From Methylococcales bacterium (GTDB lineage: Bacteria; Pseudomonadota; Gammaproteobacteria; Methylococcales; Methylomonadaceae), in the NCBI GenBank assembly GCA_028713145.1, contig JAQTOT010000005.1, forward strand, positions 1 through 32,418: a stretch of 32,418 nt of DNA, given 5' to 3'. Each line of letters opens with the position of its first letter. The first letter of the stretch is position 1. The translations under genes were made by a program, and so were the position numbers. This document shows positions 15,615 to 25,686 of the stretch, piece after piece. The notes under the pieces were generated by a model. That model made no database searches. It was given only the letters and a program-made list of their open reading frames with translations, and was not told where the DNA came from.

Positions 15615-16849
15615 TTATCATTCAAATGAGCAATCCGCACCGCTGCGGGTGGATGGCTGTAATAAAACGAAGCATAAAGTGGGTCAGGTGTTAGCGTGCT
15701 GGCATTTTCTTCGTACAATTTCACCAAACCACTAATCAATTTACTGGCTTGAGCGTGTTTTGCCGCAAAGTCATCAGCTTCAAATTCAAATTTACGTTGA
15801 AAATACGCGCTAATCGGTTGAATAAAAAAGGTAAAAATTGGGGCAATTAACGTAAATAACAGCAACGCCGCCGCATTCGAAACGTGTTGCACGCCTAGCC
15901 CTGCGAAAAACCATTCTTGCTGCACTAAATAGCCCAAAATAGCAAAGCCAATTAACGTCGTAATGGATGTAGCAACCAGCATTTTGACAACGTGCTTGCA
16001 TTTAAAATGCCCTAATTCGTGCGCCAAAACCGCTTCTAATTCTTCGTCATCGAGTGATGCGACTAAATTATCGAAAAATACGATGCGTTTATTATTGCCA
16101 AGTCCCGTGAAATAAGCATTACCGTGACCAGAACGTTTTGAACCGTCCATGATGAAAATGCCTTGGCTGTTAAAACCACAGCGTTCAAGTAATCCTGAAA
16201 TGCGCGTTTTTAATGCGCCCTCTTCCATCGGTGTAAATTTATTGAAAAGCGGTGCAATGACGGTTGGAAATAACCAACTCATGAGCAGTGAAAAAGTGAT
16301 TAAAATCGCCCACGCCCAAAACCACCAACTGCTACCAACGCTATCCATGACCCATAAAATCAACGTCAAAATCGGTAAGCCAATCACCGCTGCGAGCGAT
16401 AATTGCATCACTTCATCTTTGAAAAATTGCGCTGGGGTATTTTTGTTGAAACCGAATTTTTCTTCGATAACAAATGTGCCGTACCAACTCACGGGGATTT
16501 CGGACAAGGACATTAAAAGTGTCAATAACGCAATTGAACTCACGCCCGCAATTAACGGGGATTCAATTCGCGCCGCGCAAAATTCAAAAATAAAATTGAT
16601 ACCGCCAAACACGGTCAAAACTAAAATTAAACCAACTCCGTACCAACGTTCGATGTCGGCTAATTGTGATTTGGCAAGTGTGTAATCCGCTGCTTTTTGA
16701 TGTGCTGTTAGCGCAATCGTTTCTTTAAAGGCTTGCGGAACATCATTTCGATGCGCCAAAACATAAGCCGCTTGACGTTTTGCCAGCCAAAATTGTGTTG
16801 CCGTGACAACTGCAAAAACGAATAAAAATAAATAGGTGAATGTGTTCAT
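15596..16849 (-). CDS. M48 family metallopeptidase (Ste24/CAAX prenyl protease-like)
   Basis: VLAHELGHFKCKH zinc motif; FEADDFAAKHAQASKLISGLVKLYEENASTLTPDPLYASFYYSHPP. Confidence 0.93.
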   Translation of the reverse strand: MNTFTYLFLFVFAVVTATQFWLAKRQAAYVLAHRNDVPQAFKETIALTAHQKAADYTLAKSQLADIERWYGVGLILVLTVFGGINFIFEFCAARIESPLIAGVSSIALLTLLMSLSEIPVSWYGTFVIEEKFGFNKNTPAQFFKDEVMQLSLAAVIGLPILTLILWVMDSVGSSWWFWAWAILITFSLLMSWLFPTVIAPLFNKFTPMEEGALKTRISGLLERCGFNSQGIFIMDGSKRSGHGNAYFTGLGNNKRIVFFDNLVASLDDEELEAVLAHELGHFKCKHVVKMLVATSITTLIGFAILGYLVQQEWFFAGLGVQHVSNAAALLLFTLIAPIFTFFIQPISAYFQRKFEFEADDFAAKHAQASKLISGLVKLYEENASTLTPDPLYASFYYSHPPAAVRIAHLNDNAAQVA

Positions 16850-16897
16850 GATGTGTGATGTCAGGGGTTAGGTTTGGAGTTTTAAAGAATTGGTTAC

Positions 16898-17440
16898 TTA
16901 TCTCACACTTGAACTTTCGCTAATCGTTGGCAAGTTTTCACACATTAAATCCATAAAATTTTTCAGGTTCGTTGCTGTTTCTGAATTCGCTTTATACGTT
17001 TCTTCTGAAGTCATACCTGCTGCATCGGTTTTGTAATTGAGCAATGTCACAGGTGTTTTTTTGTTATAAGCAACATAAAACGCAGATTGACTATGCCCCA
17101 TCATAGAATTCATGCCATCCGTAGAAATGTAGTTCATTATCGGGTCAGCATTCTCGCCATTTTTTTGAATTTCTGACGCGGCGGCAGCAATTTTTTTCGC
17201 AATCAAATTTTTATCAATTTGAATGGTATATGTCACGCTTGAGACTAAATCGCCTGTTGCATATTCAATAACCATTTTTTTGTTGTCTTGAATTGAGCAG
17301 GTTTTTTTTACGCTGTGTTCATTTTCTGCACTCGACATAGCGTCGTTGTAAGTACGTTCAACCACTTTTTCCAGCAAAACGGCTGATTGTGCTACGCCTG
17401 TCACAGCGAGTGTCAATGATGCAGCGATAATTTTTTTCAT
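16898..17440 (-). CDS. Hypothetical secreted/periplasmic protein
   Basis: Signal peptide MKKIIAASLTLAVTGVAQSA; no family recognised. Confidence 0.7.
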   Translation of the reverse strand: MKKIIAASLTLAVTGVAQSAVLLEKVVERTYNDAMSSAENEHSVKKTCSIQDNKKMVIEYATGDLVSSVTYTIQIDKNLIAKKIAAAASEIQKNGENADPIMNYISTDGMNSMMGHSQSAFYVAYNKKTPVTLLNYKTDAAGMTSEETYKANSETATNLKNFMDLMCENLPTISESSSVR

Positions 17441-17524
17441 TGTTTTTCCTATCTAAATTTTATTTTTGGTTTATTTTTAATAACTTCTCGTTAATCTTTC
17501 AACGACGACAAAAACACAGAAACC

Positions 17525-17929
17525 TTATCGCCATTTCTGGTTAATCAAGCGACCATGCAATTCCTCATAATTTGGAAATACGGTGTCGAAACTTAACAAT
17601 TTAGCATTATGAATCAACGCAGTTGCAATGATAATTCTATCTTGTGGGTCTTTATGATGTTCGGGTAACGAAACGGCTAAACTTGCAATGCTTGGTGTAA
17701 CAGGTAAAAAACGAACACATTCCGAGACTTCAACTTCTTCAAACCATTCTTGAAAAGAACAACCTAAATCAATTCGTTCGTGTCGAACTAACCACGCCAA
17801 TTCAAAACAAGAAATTGCAGAAACGGCTACATCATCACTTTCTTCAATCAGGTCAATAAGCGATGAGGATAATTTATTTGGAATTTGATTTGTCCACCAA
17901 TGCCAAATGTGTGTATCTAACACAATCAT
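17525..17929 (-). CDS. vapC: VapC-like PIN-domain toxin
   Basis: MIVLDTHIWHWWTN; VSAISCFELAWLV; DPQDRIIIATALIHNAKLLSFD (PIN acidic residues). Confidence 0.92.
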   Translation of the reverse strand: MIVLDTHIWHWWTNQIPNKLSSSLIDLIEESDDVAVSAISCFELAWLVRHERIDLGCSFQEWFEEVEVSECVRFLPVTPSIASLAVSLPEHHKDPQDRIIIATALIHNAKLLSFDTVFPNYEELHGRLINQKWR

Positions 17930-18153
17930 TCAGACATTCCCCAATCTTCAGTAGTCAAACTATTCATGACATCGCCTAATTCTTTAACACGACCTGCAAA
18001 TTTTGCAGGCGGTTTTCGTCGTTTAGTTGGTAATTCAGGTGAATCGTTTAACGGCAATAAAATTATTTCAACGCGCTGATGCTGCAATTCTTTTGGAATC
18101 GAAACCTGAACAAACGCAGGTGCATCATCATAAATTTGTCTAAATGCAATCAT
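17926..18153 (-). CDS. Putative cognate antitoxin of the PIN toxin
   Basis: 75 aa; 4-nt ATGA overlap with the PIN-domain ORF; AGRVKELGDVMNSLTTEDWGMSE C-terminus resembles VapB-type tails. Confidence 0.75.
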   Translation of the reverse strand: MIAFRQIYDDAPAFVQVSIPKELQHQRVEIILLPLNDSPELPTKRRKPPAKFAGRVKELGDVMNSLTTEDWGMSE

Positions 18154-18168
18154 TTTCAGAACTCCTCG

Positions 18169-18378
18169 CTAATCTTCCAACGCTTCAATATCGGCTTTCG
18201 TTTCTGCAATTGCCGCTGTGAGTTCGCATTCGAGCAAATAGTTGTAATGCTCTGCACTAATCACCACAAATTTCGGCACGCCTTCAACTGAAATGGAAAT
18301 TTCGGATTGATTCGCAAGTGCCGATTCAATGGCATTGATGCCTTTTGTGTTTAACTCATTCGCGCTTAATGTGTTCAT
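18169..18378 (-). CDS. Phd/YefM-like antitoxin without an adjacent RelE/Doc partner
   Basis: MNTLSANELNTKGINAIESALANQSEISISVEGVPKFVVISAEHYNYLLECELTAAIAETKADIE; start at 18378 with RBS GAGGAG. Confidence 0.8.
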   Translation of the reverse strand: MNTLSANELNTKGINAIESALANQSEISISVEGVPKFVVISAEHYNYLLECELTAAIAETKADIEALED

Positions 18379-18394
18379 TTTCAAAACTCCTCGC

Positions 18395-18685
18395 TCAAGT
18401 AGCAAGTTTCACAATCCAATGTGAGAGAAGTTGCAAAAGAAAACCAATAGTAAGAAATCCAAGACCAAGTTTCATTCGACTATATTTTAGTATTTCCCAT
18501 TCTTTATAGGCATCGGTTTCTTCCATTTCAGCAGAGCCATCACACCTCGCATTTTTAACCTTAGCTTTTTCCCCTCTATACTGACGAACCACTTCCCATG
18601 CAACAATCCAAGCACCTGCAATGTCAAATAAAAGACCAACCGTATTGAGTCCTAGCTGAATGTCTGAACAAGAAAATGAACACAT
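18395..18685 (-). CDS. Hypothetical small membrane protein
   Basis: 96 aa with two hydrophobic segments (LGLNTVGLLFDIAGAWIVAWEVV; LGLGFLTIGFLLQLLSHWIV). Confidence 0.6.
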   Translation of the reverse strand: MCSFSCSDIQLGLNTVGLLFDIAGAWIVAWEVVRQYRGEKAKVKNARCDGSAEMEETDAYKEWEILKYSRMKLGLGFLTIGFLLQLLSHWIVKLAT

Positions 18686-18711
18686 AAACTATCCCCCAAA
18701 ATATGAAATTG

Positions 18712-18737
18712 AAAAAACACAAATCCCTTTGTGTTTT
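18712..18737 (-). terminator. Rho-independent terminator downstream of hom
   Basis: Minus strand AAAACACAAA-GGGA-TTTGTGTTTTTT: perfect 10-bp stem running into a T tract. Confidence 0.8.
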
Positions 18738-18746
18738 CGATAAAAC

Positions 18747-20063
18747 TTACCCCAACGTCTCCAACCGAATCCGATTCACCTTACCGCTAACCGTTTCCAA
18801 TTGTTCAATTTTGGCAATCGCCGCATTGAGCTTGTGTTCTTCAGTTACTTGCGTGAGCAAAATAATCGGCACAATCGTTTCATTTTTTGCAGGTGGTTTT
18901 TGCAAAATCGCTTCGATACTGATGTCACAATCCGCCAAAATCCGCGTCACATCCGCTAAAACGCCCGATTTATCTTCAGCGTGCAAACGCAAGTAATACG
19001 CGGTTTGGAAATCACCCGAATCTAAAACAGGAATATCCGCCAGCGCGTTGGCTTGGAACGCCAAATGCGGCACACGATTTTCAGGGTCGCTGGTCAACAC
19101 ACGCACCACATCAATCACATCGGCAACGACCGCTGAACCTGTTGGCTCTGCGCCTGCGCCCGCACCGTAATACAACGTCGCGCCCACCGCATCACCTTTC
19201 ACCAACACCGCATTCATCACGCCATTCACATTCGCAATCAAACGACGCTGCGGAATCAACGTCGGATGCACGCGCAATTCAATGCCTTTTTCGGTTTTAC
19301 GCGCAACGCCCAAACTTTTAATCCGATAACCCAACTGCTCGGCATATTCCACATCGGTGCGGGTAATTTGCGTGATGCCTTCGGTATAAACTTTGTCAAA
19401 TTGCAACGGAATCCCAAACGCAATCGACGCTAAAATTGTTAATTTATGTCCCGCGTCAATGCCTTCCACGTCAAACGTTGGGTCAGCTTCGGCATAACCT
19501 AACGCCTGCGCTTCGGCTAACACGTCGGCAAAATCACGACCTTTGTCGCGCATTTCGGTCAAAATGAAATTGCTCGTGCCGTTGATAATGCCCGCGAGCC
19601 ATTCAATTTGATTACCGCTCAAGCCTTCACGAATCGCTTTGATAATCGGAATCCCACCCGCAACCGCCGCTTCAAACGCAACAATCACGCCTTTTTCGCT
19701 GGCTTTGGCAAAAATTTCGTTGCCGTGCAAAGCGATGAGCGATTTATTCGCGGTCACAACATGTTTGCCATTTTCAATGGCTTTTAAAACCATGTCTTTG
19801 ACAACGCCTGCGCCGCCGATGGTTTCAACAATAATGTCAATTTCAGGATCGTTGATAATGTCAAAACCGTTTGTTGTCATGTCGATTTTTGACGTGTCGC
19901 ACAAACGCGGTTTGCTTAAATCGCTCGCAGACGCACGAGTGATAATAATTTCACGCCCAGCACGACGTGCGATTTCTGCTGCGTTGCGTTGCAAAACCAC
20001 TGCCGCGCCACCGCCAACAGTGCCTAATCCTAAAATACCTATTTTTACTGGTTTCATATTCAT
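18747..20063 (-). CDS. hom: Homoserine dehydrogenase with C-terminal ACT domain
   Basis: MKPVKIGILGLGTVGGGAAVVLQRN; GIINGTSNFILTEM; YGAGAGAEPTGSAVVADVIDV; ACT YYLRLHAEDKSGVLADVTRILADCDISIEAILQK. Confidence 0.97.
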   Translation of the reverse strand: MNMKPVKIGILGLGTVGGGAAVVLQRNAAEIARRAGREIIITRASASDLSKPRLCDTSKIDMTTNGFDIINDPEIDIIVETIGGAGVVKDMVLKAIENGKHVVTANKSLIALHGNEIFAKASEKGVIVAFEAAVAGGIPIIKAIREGLSGNQIEWLAGIINGTSNFILTEMRDKGRDFADVLAEAQALGYAEADPTFDVEGIDAGHKLTILASIAFGIPLQFDKVYTEGITQITRTDVEYAEQLGYRIKSLGVARKTEKGIELRVHPTLIPQRRLIANVNGVMNAVLVKGDAVGATLYYGAGAGAEPTGSAVVADVIDVVRVLTSDPENRVPHLAFQANALADIPVLDSGDFQTAYYLRLHAEDKSGVLADVTRILADCDISIEAILQKPPAKNETIVPIILLTQVTEEHKLNAAIAKIEQLETVSGKVNRIRLETLG

Positions 20064-20066
20064 TCC

Positions 20067-21251
20067 TTAAACAATACCGTCTTTCTTAAACATCGCCTTA
20101 ATGCCGCGCACAGCTTGGCGTGTACGGTTTTCGTTTTCGATTAAACCAAAACGCACATGGTCATCACCGTATTGACCAAAACCAATACCAGGTGCAACGG
20201 CAACTTTTGCTTCGATTAACAATTTTTTGCAGAATTCAAGCGAACCCATTTCTAAATACGCATCAGGAATTTTTGCCCAAACAAACATCGTGGCTTTTGG
20301 TTTTTCAACTTTCCAACCTGCGGCATTTAAGCCCTCGCACAAAACGTCACGACGTTTTTGGTACATATCAGAAATTTCTTTCACACATTCTTGTGGCCCT
20401 TCAAGTGCGGCGATTGCGGCAATTTGAATCGGTGCAAATGTGCCGTAATCCAAATAGGATTTAATGCGTGACAATGCGTTAACTAATTCTTTGTTGCCGC
20501 ACATGAAACCGACTCTCCAACCTGGCATATTGTAGCTTTTCGACAACGTAAAAAATTCGACCGCAATATCTTTCGCGCCTTCCACTTGCAAAATTGACGG
20601 CGCAACATAACCATCAAACGCAATATCGGCATACGCTAAATCGTGAACCACCCAAATTTTGTGTTCTTTAGCAATCGCAATAATTTTTTCAAAAAATTCC
20701 AAATCCACACATTCGCTAGTTGGATTACCAGGAAAATTGAGAATCAACATTTTAGGTTTTGGATAGCAATTATTGATGGCGTTAATCAATTCTTCAAAGA
20801 AATTACCACCTTCAACAAGCGGAACATGACGCACGTCCGCACCAGCAATCACAACGCCGTAAGGATGAATTGGATACGCAGGATTTGGCACAAGTACCAC
20901 ATCACCAGGCCCTAATGTGGCTAACGCTAAATGCGCTAAACCTTCTTTTGAACCAATTGTCACAATCGCTTCGTGGTCAAAATTCAAATCAACATCAAAA
21001 CGGGTTTTGTACCAATTGCAAATCGCTTTTCGCAAACGTGGCACGCCGCGCGAAACCGAATAACGGTGCGTATCAGGGCGTTGCACCGCTTCGATTAACT
21101 TATCGACGATATGTTGCGGCGTGGGCTGGTCGGGATTGCCCATACCAAAATCAATAATATCTTCGCCAGCGGCACGCGCTTTGGCTTTTAAATCATTGAC
21201 AATGTTGAAAACGTAAGGCGGCAAGCGACCAATTCTAGGAAATTCGTTCAT
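20067..21251 (-). CDS. alaC: Aminotransferase class I/II, AlaC-type alanine transaminase
   Basis: [52 protein letters not shown]-binding region [16 protein letters not shown]. Confidence 0.93.
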   Translation of the reverse strand: MNEFPRIGRLPPYVFNIVNDLKAKARAAGEDIIDFGMGNPDQPTPQHIVDKLIEAVQRPDTHRYSVSRGVPRLRKAICNWYKTRFDVDLNFDHEAIVTIGSKEGLAHLALATLGPGDVVLVPNPAYPIHPYGVVIAGADVRHVPLVEGGNFFEELINAINNCYPKPKMLILNFPGNPTSECVDLEFFEKIIAIAKEHKIWVVHDLAYADIAFDGYVAPSILQVEGAKDIAVEFFTLSKSYNMPGWRVGFMCGNKELVNALSRIKSYLDYGTFAPIQIAAIAALEGPQECVKEISDMYQKRRDVLCEGLNAAGWKVEKPKATMFVWAKIPDAYLEMGSLEFCKKLLIEAKVAVAPGIGFGQYGDDHVRFGLIENENRTRQAVRGIKAMFKKDGIV

Positions 21252-21344
21252 GAAAAGCTCTTTTAATGTAATTAAATAATAAAGTTGTGTAACTTACTGT
21301 TATAAATAAAAATCGTCAATAAATAACTGATATTAGAAAACATC

Positions 21345-21374
21345 GTAGGGGTAACCACAAGGCACTACCCCTAC
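21345..21374. repeat. Palindromic element GTAGGGGTA-accacaaggcac-TACCCCTAC, possible member of a dispersed repeat family
   Basis: Perfect 9-bp arms with a 12-nt loop in the intergenic region between alaC and the NtrY-like kinase. Confidence 0.55.
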
Positions 21375-21459
21375 AAACATGTTTTTTGCGTAACATCAGT
21401 TGTGCAATATAAAATTGAAACATTAGCAAATTTCAAGCCTAAATGCCCCAAACTTAGAA

Positions 21460-23601
21460 TTAAAGCGCAGGTAATTGAATAATAAATCCTGCGCCAATTT
21501 TTCGACTCGTATCAACCCAAATCGCGCCGCCATGTTCTTCAATAATTTTTTTCACAATTGCCAGCCCTAAGCCCGTTCCTTTTACTTTTGTGGTGACGTA
21601 AGGCTCAAAAATTTGTTCGATTTGTTCATCTTTAATGCCCACGCCATCATCGTGCAAGGCAATTTCGATAAAATCAATGTTATTTTTTTGCACTCGATGC
21701 ACAGAAATATCGATTTGCCCTGCCCCTTCAATCGCTTCAAGCGCGTTTTTAATCAGATTATGAATCACTTGACGAATACTCACTTGGTCGCCATGAATCA
21801 TCAGCGGATTATTTTCGTACTGCGCGTTAAATTTTACGCCTGACCTCAGCACATACAGCGACAAAACTTCTTGAATCAACGCCGCCAAATCAATGTTCAC
21901 AGCCTGTTTTTTTGACGGCTTTGCGTATTCTGAAAAGTCATCAACCATTTCTTTCATCGCTTCGACTTGCTGAACAATGGTGCGTGTTGAACGCTGCAAC
22001 ATATCCGCATCAGCGGTTTCTAATTTGTCTGCAAGTTTGTGTTGCAAACGCTCGGCGGATAATTTAATCGGCGTGAGTGGATTTTTAATTTCATGCGCGA
22101 GGCGACGCGCCACTTCACCCCATGCCGCATTTTTTTGTGCTTGAATCAAATCGGTCACGTCATCAAAAACCACCACTGCGCCAATTTTTCGACCATCTTG
22201 CGAAAATAAAGGCGTACCACGACACAATAATTCTTGCCGTCCATTTGCCCCTAAAAACACTAACCGCTGCTGCCAAATATCCTCAGATTGTTCTAAAAAA
22301 CGCTGAATGGCTTTGAGTGGTTCGGCGAGTTCTTCATAATTTTGCGACAGGGTTAACAAGGTTTCGCCAACAAAATTAGCATTTGAAACATGAAAAATTT
22401 TGTACGCGGCTTGATTTGCCGTGCGAATTTTATGATTCGCATCAAAGCTGATTACGCCTGCGGTTAAATTTGCCAGAATGGTTTCTAAATAGGCGCGTTG
22501 ATTTTCAACTTCAAAGCCCGCCATGCGGGTTTCGTGACTAGCACGCGCAATGCGTTGTGTCATTTCATTAAACGATTCGACTAAAAAACCTAAATCGTCT
22601 TGTGCAATCACAGGTAATTGCTGGTCATATTTTCCTGAAGCCACGGCTTGCGTGCCTTTTACCAATTCTTTCACGGGCGCAACAATGGAACGAATGCTAA
22701 TAAATGCAATCCAAATCGCCGCCAATAAACTCATCAATAACACCAGCGACAAGGCGAGTGAAAATGTCATTTTGAGTGAATCACGCAAAAAATTCATTTC
22801 TTGATAACGCACAAACGCAAATTCCACTGAATCGGCTAAATCTGCGATACGAACAGGTACGGGATATAAAGCCTGTAGATAACGAGGCTCTTTCGTTTTA
22901 ACGGTGAGAATCACTCGAATCATCAATTCATCATTTCGCACCGACGCAAGTGCCGCAAATTCGCCGTTTTGTCGCAATTGCAACCAAGTGTGTTCATCGG
23001 GCAAACTGGGCAAAATATCACTTGGATTTGAACTATTTGAAGCAATAATTCGGTCTTGACGTGAAAACAACGTCATTTCCGTCGCGCCAGACAATACGCG
23101 AAAATTTTCCATTTCCAACGAGGCTTGCGATTCGGGAAGCTGTTCTAATTTTTCGACCAGTTGTTGTGTTTGCGCTTTATTCCAACGAATGCGCTGGTCA
23201 AGCGAGGCTTGACTGAGTTCGAGCGCATCTTCCATCGCTCTATCCATTTCGACGTTAAACCAACTGTCGATACCTTGATGCAAAAATTGCATCGAGAAAT
23301 AAAACACGATGCTAGACGGGGCAAGCGACAACACCACGAATAACGACACCATTCGAATCGTGAGGCGTGAACCTGCTTCGCGGCGTTTGAGTTGGCGCGT
23401 GAGCGAATATAAATTTGCTCCCACTAAACCAAGTAACACCACCGTGCCAACACCGTTGACAAGAAGCAACCACGAATACATCGCGCTAAGTTGTGACGAT
23501 TCTTGCGTGGCACTGCTCATCAATTGCAACGACAGCAACGTCAAACCGCTTAGAATCGCAATCGATAAACCAGCAGGGATTTTTATTTTTAGAAAACGCA
23601 T
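21460..23601 (-). CDS. NtrY-like sensor histidine kinase (TM-HAMP-PAS-HisKA-HATPase)
   Basis: RLAHEIKNPLTPIKLSAERLQHKL H-box; VASGKYDQQLPVIAQDDLGFLVESFNEMTQRI HAMP; KGTGLGLAIVKKIIEEHGGAIWVD. Confidence 0.88.
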   Translation of the reverse strand: MRFLKIKIPAGLSIAILSGLTLLSLQLMSSATQESSQLSAMYSWLLLVNGVGTVVLLGLVGANLYSLTRQLKRREAGSRLTIRMVSLFVVLSLAPSSIVFYFSMQFLHQGIDSWFNVEMDRAMEDALELSQASLDQRIRWNKAQTQQLVEKLEQLPESQASLEMENFRVLSGATEMTLFSRQDRIIASNSSNPSDILPSLPDEHTWLQLRQNGEFAALASVRNDELMIRVILTVKTKEPRYLQALYPVPVRIADLADSVEFAFVRYQEMNFLRDSLKMTFSLALSLVLLMSLLAAIWIAFISIRSIVAPVKELVKGTQAVASGKYDQQLPVIAQDDLGFLVESFNEMTQRIARASHETRMAGFEVENQRAYLETILANLTAGVISFDANHKIRTANQAAYKIFHVSNANFVGETLLTLSQNYEELAEPLKAIQRFLEQSEDIWQQRLVFLGANGRQELLCRGTPLFSQDGRKIGAVVVFDDVTDLIQAQKNAAWGEVARRLAHEIKNPLTPIKLSAERLQHKLADKLETADADMLQRSTRTIVQQVEAMKEMVDDFSEYAKPSKKQAVNIDLAALIQEVLSLYVLRSGVKFNAQYENNPLMIHGDQVSIRQVIHNLIKNALEAIEGAGQIDISVHRVQKNNIDFIEIALHDDGVGIKDEQIEQIFEPYVTTKVKGTGLGLAIVKKIIEEHGGAIWVDTSRKIGAGFIIQLPAL

Positions 23602-23779
23602 TTTACTTTTTTGCGTGGAGAAGTTATGCGCCTAACTTTATAAGACTTGCCCTTTGCTTTCAATAAACCAACTGGAAAATGTGATTGTTGTGTTTTGGCT
23701 TTTTATTTGTCGTTCCAATCTGGTATCTTTGTGTATCAAAAAATTAACACGCAATAGTTAAATCGAAGAAAAATTAAAG

Positions 23780-25069
23780 GTGTCACTCGTGAATGTATTT
23801 AAAAAACTAATTTTAGCAACGGCAATTGGAACGTGTTTTGCACCCGCTGTGAATGCTGAAATGTCGATTGAAATTACCGAAGGTATTGAAAGTGCGATGC
23901 CGATTGCCATTGTGCCATTTGCTAATCAAGGTGCGCCGCTTGATGTAAGTAGCATTGTCGATTCAGATTTAGGACGTAGCGGCTATTTCAAAACCTTGCC
24001 ACCTCAAAGAATGCCTGAACGACCAACCACAGCAGATGCGATTCATTTTGCGAATTGGCAAGGGGCTGGGCAAAATTACGTTGTCATCGGTCGAGTTCAA
24101 CCTAATGGCGGTCAATTTAATATCGAATTTCAATTGTTTGATGTGTCAAATGGTTCATCGTTACTGGGTTATCGGATGACTGTACCAGCAAACGAATTAC
24201 GCAAAGCAGGGCATCATATTAGTGATTTAATTTACGAAAGATTGCTTGGAAAAAAAGGTATTTTTAGCGGACGGATTGCGTACATAACCAGCACGCGAAA
24301 TGGCACACAAGCCAATCATAAAATTATGGTTGCCGATGCGGATGGTGCGAACGCCCAAGCGATTGCAAGTTCTGCTGAACCTTTAATGTCACCTGCTTGG
24401 TCGCCCGATGCACGAAGACTGGCTTACGTTTCATTTGAAAATAAAACCGCATCGATTATCACGCAAACACTCGCTACAGGGCAGCGCGAAAAAGTCGCTG
24501 AATTCCCTGGTATTAACGGCGCACCAGCGTGGTCGCCTGATGGTTCAAAACTCGCAGTGACGTTGTCAAAAGATGGCAATCCCGATATTTACATTTTAGA
24601 TTTGGGTACGCGTAACGTTTCAAAATTGACCAAAAATCGCGCGATTGATACGGAACCAACATGGTCGCCTGACGGTCGAAATATCGTTTTTACGTCAGAT
24701 CGTGGCGGCAAACCGCAGCTTTATTCAATTCCTGTTCAAGGTGGCGAAGAACGACGTATTACATTTAGCGGCAGTTACAATGCCCGTGCGAGTTTTTCGC
24801 CCGACGGGAAATTTATTACGATGGTTCACGGCAACGGCGGGGATTACCGTATTGGTGTGATGGAGGCTAATTCGAAATCGATTAGCGTTCTAACCTCAGG
24901 ACCTTTAGACGAATCGCCCAGTTTTGCACCAAATGGCAGTATGGTTTTATATGCCTCGCGCAAAGGCAATACAGGTTATTTATCAGCGGTTTCTATCGAT
25001 GGTAGAATGCAGCAAAAGTTGGTTTTTGATAGCACAGAAGTGCGCGAGCCTGCTTGGTCTCCCAAATAA
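23780..25069 (+). CDS. tolB: Tol-Pal system beta-propeller protein TolB (start may be GTG 23789)
   Basis: Signal peptide; repeated AWSPDG motifs; [41 protein letters not shown]. Confidence 0.97.
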   Translation: MSLVNVFKKLILATAIGTCFAPAVNAEMSIEITEGIESAMPIAIVPFANQGAPLDVSSIVDSDLGRSGYFKTLPPQRMPERPTTADAIHFANWQGAGQNYVVIGRVQPNGGQFNIEFQLFDVSNGSSLLGYRMTVPANELRKAGHHISDLIYERLLGKKGIFSGRIAYITSTRNGTQANHKIMVADADGANAQAIASSAEPLMSPAWSPDARRLAYVSFENKTASIITQTLATGQREKVAEFPGINGAPAWSPDGSKLAVTLSKDGNPDIYILDLGTRNVSKLTKNRAIDTEPTWSPDGRNIVFTSDRGGKPQLYSIPVQGGEERRITFSGSYNARASFSPDGKFITMVHGNGGDYRIGVMEANSKSISVLTSGPLDESPSFAPNGSMVLYASRKGNTGYLSAVSIDGRMQQKLVFDSTEVREPAWSPK

Positions 25070-25109
25070 ACAATGACTTTTTAATCCAAAACATTAGGAA
25101 AAAACAAAC

Positions 25110-25685
25110 ATGAAATTTACAAAAACATTAGCGGCTGTTGCCTTTGCAAGTACATTAGCTTTAGCAGGTTGCAGCGGCGATGAAGAAAAAGACGCGAGTT
25201 TAACGGATGGAAGTTTAAACGGTGCAAACGGTTTAAATGATGCTTCAACCAGCGGATTTGGCGATGGTTCTGGTATCAATGGCGGACGTTTTGGTGCAAA
25301 CGGCGGACGTTTTGGCGCAAACGGTTTGCCACCTGAATTTAGCGACCCAAACAATCCACTTTCAAAACGCACTATTTACTTCATGCTCGACAGCAGCCAA
25401 GTTCAACAAGATTTTGTTCCAATTGTCGCCGCCCATGCGCGTTATTTGGTTGCAAATCCAAGTCGCCATATTGTGTTAGAAGGTAACGGTGATGAACGCG
25501 GTTCGCGCGAATACAACATTGGTTTAGGTGAACAACGTGCAAAAACCGTTGCGTCAATGCTCAAAGCGCAAGGCGTTTCTGAAAGCCAATTATCAATTGT
25601 CAGCTACGGCGAAGAAAAGCCTGTTGCAATGGGACATGACGAATCATCTTGGGAACTAAACCGTCGCGTTGAACTCGCTTACTAA
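25110..25685 (+). CDS. pal: Peptidoglycan-associated lipoprotein Pal
   Basis: Lipobox LALAGCS; IYFMLDSSQV; LEGNGDERGSREYNIGLGEQRAKTVASML. Confidence 0.96.
   Translation: MKFTKTLAAVAFASTLALAGCSGDEEKDASLTDGSLNGANGLNDASTSGFGDGSGINGGRFGANGGRFGANGLPPEFSDPNNPLSKRTIYFMLDSSQVQQDFVPIVAAHARYLVANPSRHIVLEGNGDERGSREYNIGLGEQRAKTVASMLKAQGVSESQLSIVSYGEEKPVAMGHDESSWELNRRVELAY
25281..25322 (+). repeat. 21-bp in-frame tandem duplication in the pal linker (GGRFGAN x2)
   Basis: ggcggacgttttggtgcaaac|ggcggacgttttggcgcaaac, one mismatch. Confidence 0.95.
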
Positions 25686-25686
25686 T

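Noticed and set aside
16149-16685. 178-aa plus-strand ORF antisense to the M48 peptidase
   Set aside because: Antisense of a strongly conserved gene with the zinc motif on the other strand; no independent support.
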